Of a stretch of 64,000 nt of DNA, positions 61,441 to 64,000 are shown piece by piece. Each line of letters begins with the position of its first letter. The first letter of the stretch is position 1. Position numbers and translations under genes: made by a program. Source of the DNA: Phenylobacterium sp. (GTDB lineage: Bacteria > Pseudomonadota > Alphaproteobacteria > Caulobacterales > Caulobacteraceae); contig NZ_PNLB01000011.1 of NCBI RefSeq assembly GCF_013822795.1, positions 62,001 through 126,000 on the forward strand. The letters run 5' to 3'. Under the pieces are notes generated by a model, which was given only the letters and a program-made list of their open reading frames with translations, did not search any database and was not told the origin of the DNA.

Positions 61441-63237
61441 ATGACCCAGTCACTCGACCTCTTCCCGATCGGCAACTGCGCGGCCAGCGGCCTCATCGAC
61501 CGCGCCGGACGACTGGCCTGGGCGTGCGCGCCCCGCGTCGACGGAGATCCCATGTTCTGCGCCCTGCTGGGCGATGACCCCGACGCAAACCCCGATGCGC
61601 ACGGGTTTTGGGACATCCAGGTTGAGAACCAGACGCACGTCGCCCAGAGTTACCTGCGCAACACCCCGGTGCTATCGACCGAGATCACCGACGCCGACGG
61701 GGCGATGATCCAGGTCATCGACTTCTGCCCCCGCTATCGGCAATTCGGCAGGATTTATCGGCCCCTCGCCATTATCCGCCTGGTGCGGCCGATCGTCGGC
61801 ACCCCGAAAATCCGCATCCGCGCCCGGCCGATGGTCAACTGGGGCGAACGCCCGGCTGAACGCACCACCGGCTCCAACCACATTCGGTTCGTCGGCGGCG
61901 AAACCACCCTGCGGCTGACCACCGACGCCCCGATCTCGCATATCACCGCAGAGCGGCTGTTTCGGCTGGAGCAGCCGGTAGCGATGTTCCTGGGCCCCGA
62001 CGAGGGCTTCGACGCCGACCTCGGCGCCACCTGCGAGCGCATGCTGGGCGAAACCACCGCCTACTGGCGCGGCTGGGTGCGGAACCTAGCCGTGCCGCTG
62101 GAATGGCAGGAGGCGGTGATCCGCTCGGCCATCACCCTAAAGCTCTGCGCCCACGAGGAGACCGGAGCCATCGTCGCGGCGCTGACCACCTCGATCCCTG
62201 AGCACGCCGAGAGCGGCCGCAACTGGGACTACCGCTACTGCTGGCTGCGCGACGCCTACTATGTGGTCCAGGCCCTGAACCGCCTCGGCGCGGCCGACAT
62301 GCTGGAGAACTATCTTGGCTATCTGCGCAACCTGATCGACCGCACCCGCGGCGGCCACGTCCAACCGCTCTACGGCGTCGGCATGGAGCCCGCCCTGACC
62401 GAGCACTTCGCGCCGCACCTGCCCGGCTATCGCGGCATGGGGCCGGTGCGGATCGGCAATCAGGCGCACGAGCACCTGCAACACGACGTGTACGGACAAA
62501 TCGTACTGTCGACCGTACAGGCCTTCTTCGACGAACGGCTGCTGCGGCCGGCGACCGTCGAGGACTTCCGCGCCCTCGAACGGGTCGGCGAGCGCGCGTT
62601 CGAGATGCACGACAAGCCGGACGCCAGCCTCTGGGAGTTCCGCGGCCGCGAGAGCATCCACACCTATTCGGCGGTGATGTGCTGGGCCGCCTGCGACCGG
62701 CTGGGCAACGCCGCCGACAAGCTCGGGCTGACCGATCGCGCCGACTTCTGGAACGCACGCGCCGCCCAGGTTCGGGCCGCCATCGAGACCCGCGCCTGGA
62801 ACCCCAAGCTCGGCCGCTTCGCCGCGACCTTCGAGGGCGAGGAACTGGACGCCAGCCTGCTGCAACTGGTCGACGTGCGCTTCGTCAGCCCCGACGACCC
62901 GCGCATGGCCGCGACCATCGCGGCGGTCGAGAAGGGGCTGCGACGCGGCCCCTACATGCTGCGCTACGCCATTCCCGACGACTTCGGCGAGCCCAAGACG
63001 GCGTTCAATTTCTGCACCTTCTGGCTCATCGAGGCGCTGCATCTGTCCGGCCGCTCGGACGAAGCGCGACAACTGTTCGAGGAGATGCTGGAGCGCCGCA
63101 CCGCCGCCGGTCTGCTGTCGGAAGACATCGCCTTCGACGGCGCCGAGCTCTGGGGCAACTACCCGCAGACCTACTCGCTGGTCGGGCTGATCAACTGCGC
63201 CACCATGCTCTCGCGCCCGTGGTCATCTGTCCGATGA
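61441..63237 (+). CDS. Glycoside hydrolase family 15 protein
   Basis: FPIGNCAASGLIDRAGRLAWACAPRVDGDPMF; RNWDYRYCWLRDAYYVVQALNRLG. Confidence 0.93.
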   Translation: MTQSLDLFPIGNCAASGLIDRAGRLAWACAPRVDGDPMFCALLGDDPDANPDAHGFWDIQVENQTHVAQSYLRNTPVLSTEITDADGAMIQVIDFCPRYRQFGRIYRPLAIIRLVRPIVGTPKIRIRARPMVNWGERPAERTTGSNHIRFVGGETTLRLTTDAPISHITAERLFRLEQPVAMFLGPDEGFDADLGATCERMLGETTAYWRGWVRNLAVPLEWQEAVIRSAITLKLCAHEETGAIVAALTTSIPEHAESGRNWDYRYCWLRDAYYVVQALNRLGAADMLENYLGYLRNLIDRTRGGHVQPLYGVGMEPALTEHFAPHLPGYRGMGPVRIGNQAHEHLQHDVYGQIVLSTVQAFFDERLLRPATVEDFRALERVGERAFEMHDKPDASLWEFRGRESIHTYSAVMCWAACDRLGNAADKLGLTDRADFWNARAAQVRAAIETRAWNPKLGRFAATFEGEELDASLLQLVDVRFVSPDDPRMAATIAAVEKGLRRGPYMLRYAIPDDFGEPKTAFNFCTFWLIEALHLSGRSDEARQLFEEMLERRTAAGLLSEDIAFDGAELWGNYPQTYSLVGLINCATMLSRPWSSVR

Positions 63238-63291
63238 ATCCTTTTGGCGAATCATGGATTCCCTATGGGGACACGCTGAAAGGGCGGCCCC

Positions 63292-63480
63292 ATGTTCCAT
63301 GCGACAGAGACCCTGCACCGCTATGAAGCCCGCGCCGCGAGCGGGGCGACCTACGAGATCGTCGGCGCCAGCTTCGAGGATGCGGCGCTCGAGTTCGCCG
63401 ACCTCGTCCACGAGGGCGAGGTCGAGCTGACCGACTGCGAAACCGGCGTACGCCGCAGCTTCAAGATCGACCTGGATTAG
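63292..63480 (+). CDS. Small 62-aa protein of unknown function
   Basis: MFHATETLHRYEARAASGATYEIVGASFEDAALEFADLVHEGEVELTDCETGVRRSFKIDLD; 4-bp tail overlap with zwf. Confidence 0.6.
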   Translation: MFHATETLHRYEARAASGATYEIVGASFEDAALEFADLVHEGEVELTDCETGVRRSFKIDLD

Positions 63481-64000
63481 TCGTACCAGGCCCGGCCTGA
63501 ACGCTCGATCAGGGCGAAGGCGCCGGCCGGTCCCCAGCTGCCCGCGGCGTAGGGCTTGGGCGCCATCGAGGACTCCCGCCAGGCGTCGGCGACGCCGTCG
63601 ATCCACTCCCAGGCGCGCTCGACCTCGTCACGACGGACGAACAGCGTGCTGTTGTTCTGGATGACGTCGAGAATCAGCCGTTCATAGGCGATGCGGCGGC
63701 GCGAGTTGGGGCCAGAATAGGCCTTTGCCAGCGAGAGCGACAGCGGCAGCGACTGCAAGCGCATGCCGCGTTCCGACAGCCCCGGGGCCTTGTTCATCAG
63801 CAGCAGCTCGATGTCCTCGTCGGGCTGCAGGTCGATGACCAGGCGGTTGGCGGCCAGGTCGGCCTTGGCCGCGCCTTCGAAGATCGAGTGCGGCACGGGC
63901 TTGAACTGGATGGCGATCTGCGTGCGCCGCTCGGGCAGCCGCTTGCCGGTGCGCAGGAAGAACGGCACGCCCGCCCAGCGCCAGTTGTCGATGTCGGCGC
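63477..64000 (-). CDS. zwf: Glucose-6-phosphate dehydrogenase, C-terminal part (runs off window)
   Basis: PFFLRTGKRLPERRTQIAIQFKPVPHSIF…YERLILDVIQNNSTLFVRRDEVERAWEWID. Confidence 0.95.
   Translation of the reverse strand, partial: ADIDNWRWAGVPFFLRTGKRLPERRTQIAIQFKPVPHSIFEGAAKADLAANRLVIDLQPDEDIELLLMNKAPGLSERGMRLQSLPLSLSLAKAYSGPNSRRRIAYERLILDVIQNNSTLFVRRDEVERAWEWIDGVADAWRESSMAPKPYAAGSWGPAGAFALIERSGRAWYD

Overview
This 64 kb GC-rich window looks like alphaproteobacterial (Caulobacterales-like) chromosome, mostly core metabolism. I see no phage, transposase, CRISPR array or rRNA. Main blocks: (i) a ydbH-ynbE-ydbL-like envelope operon (minus, 375-4062); (ii) a two-gene fatty-acid beta-oxidation unit (5087-8458); (iii) a choice-of-anchor A PEP-CTERM protein, a CNNM/CorC-like protein and an amidase; (iv) GDSL hydrolases, a lactone oxidase with a cytochrome c, DUF2061-Dps; (v) a TonB receptor and a TetR regulator; (vi) transsulfuration enzymes CBS/CGL; (vii) a PEP-CTERM metalloprotease and an M20 amidohydrolase; (viii) a CzcCBA-type metal efflux operon preceded by a His/Cys-rich small ORF; (ix) tRNA-Ser(CGA); (x) an acyl-CoA ligase/thiolase-DUF35/CoA-transferase/ACAD/ECH cluster punctuated by paired palindromic repeats; (xi) Entner-Doudoroff genes (pgl-edd-glk-eda, with zwf at the right edge) separated by a GT4/debranching-enzyme/GH15 alpha-glucan cluster. 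The best second-look items are the DUF202-like protein with nine tandem RTxxS heptads, the paired GC-rich dispersed repeats (one forming the C-terminus of an ORF), the split ED operon with its glucan genes, the metal-efflux leader ORF, and several near-perfect operator-like palindromes. I do not see a clear new multi-gene system. All functional calls come from reading translations by eye, without database searches.
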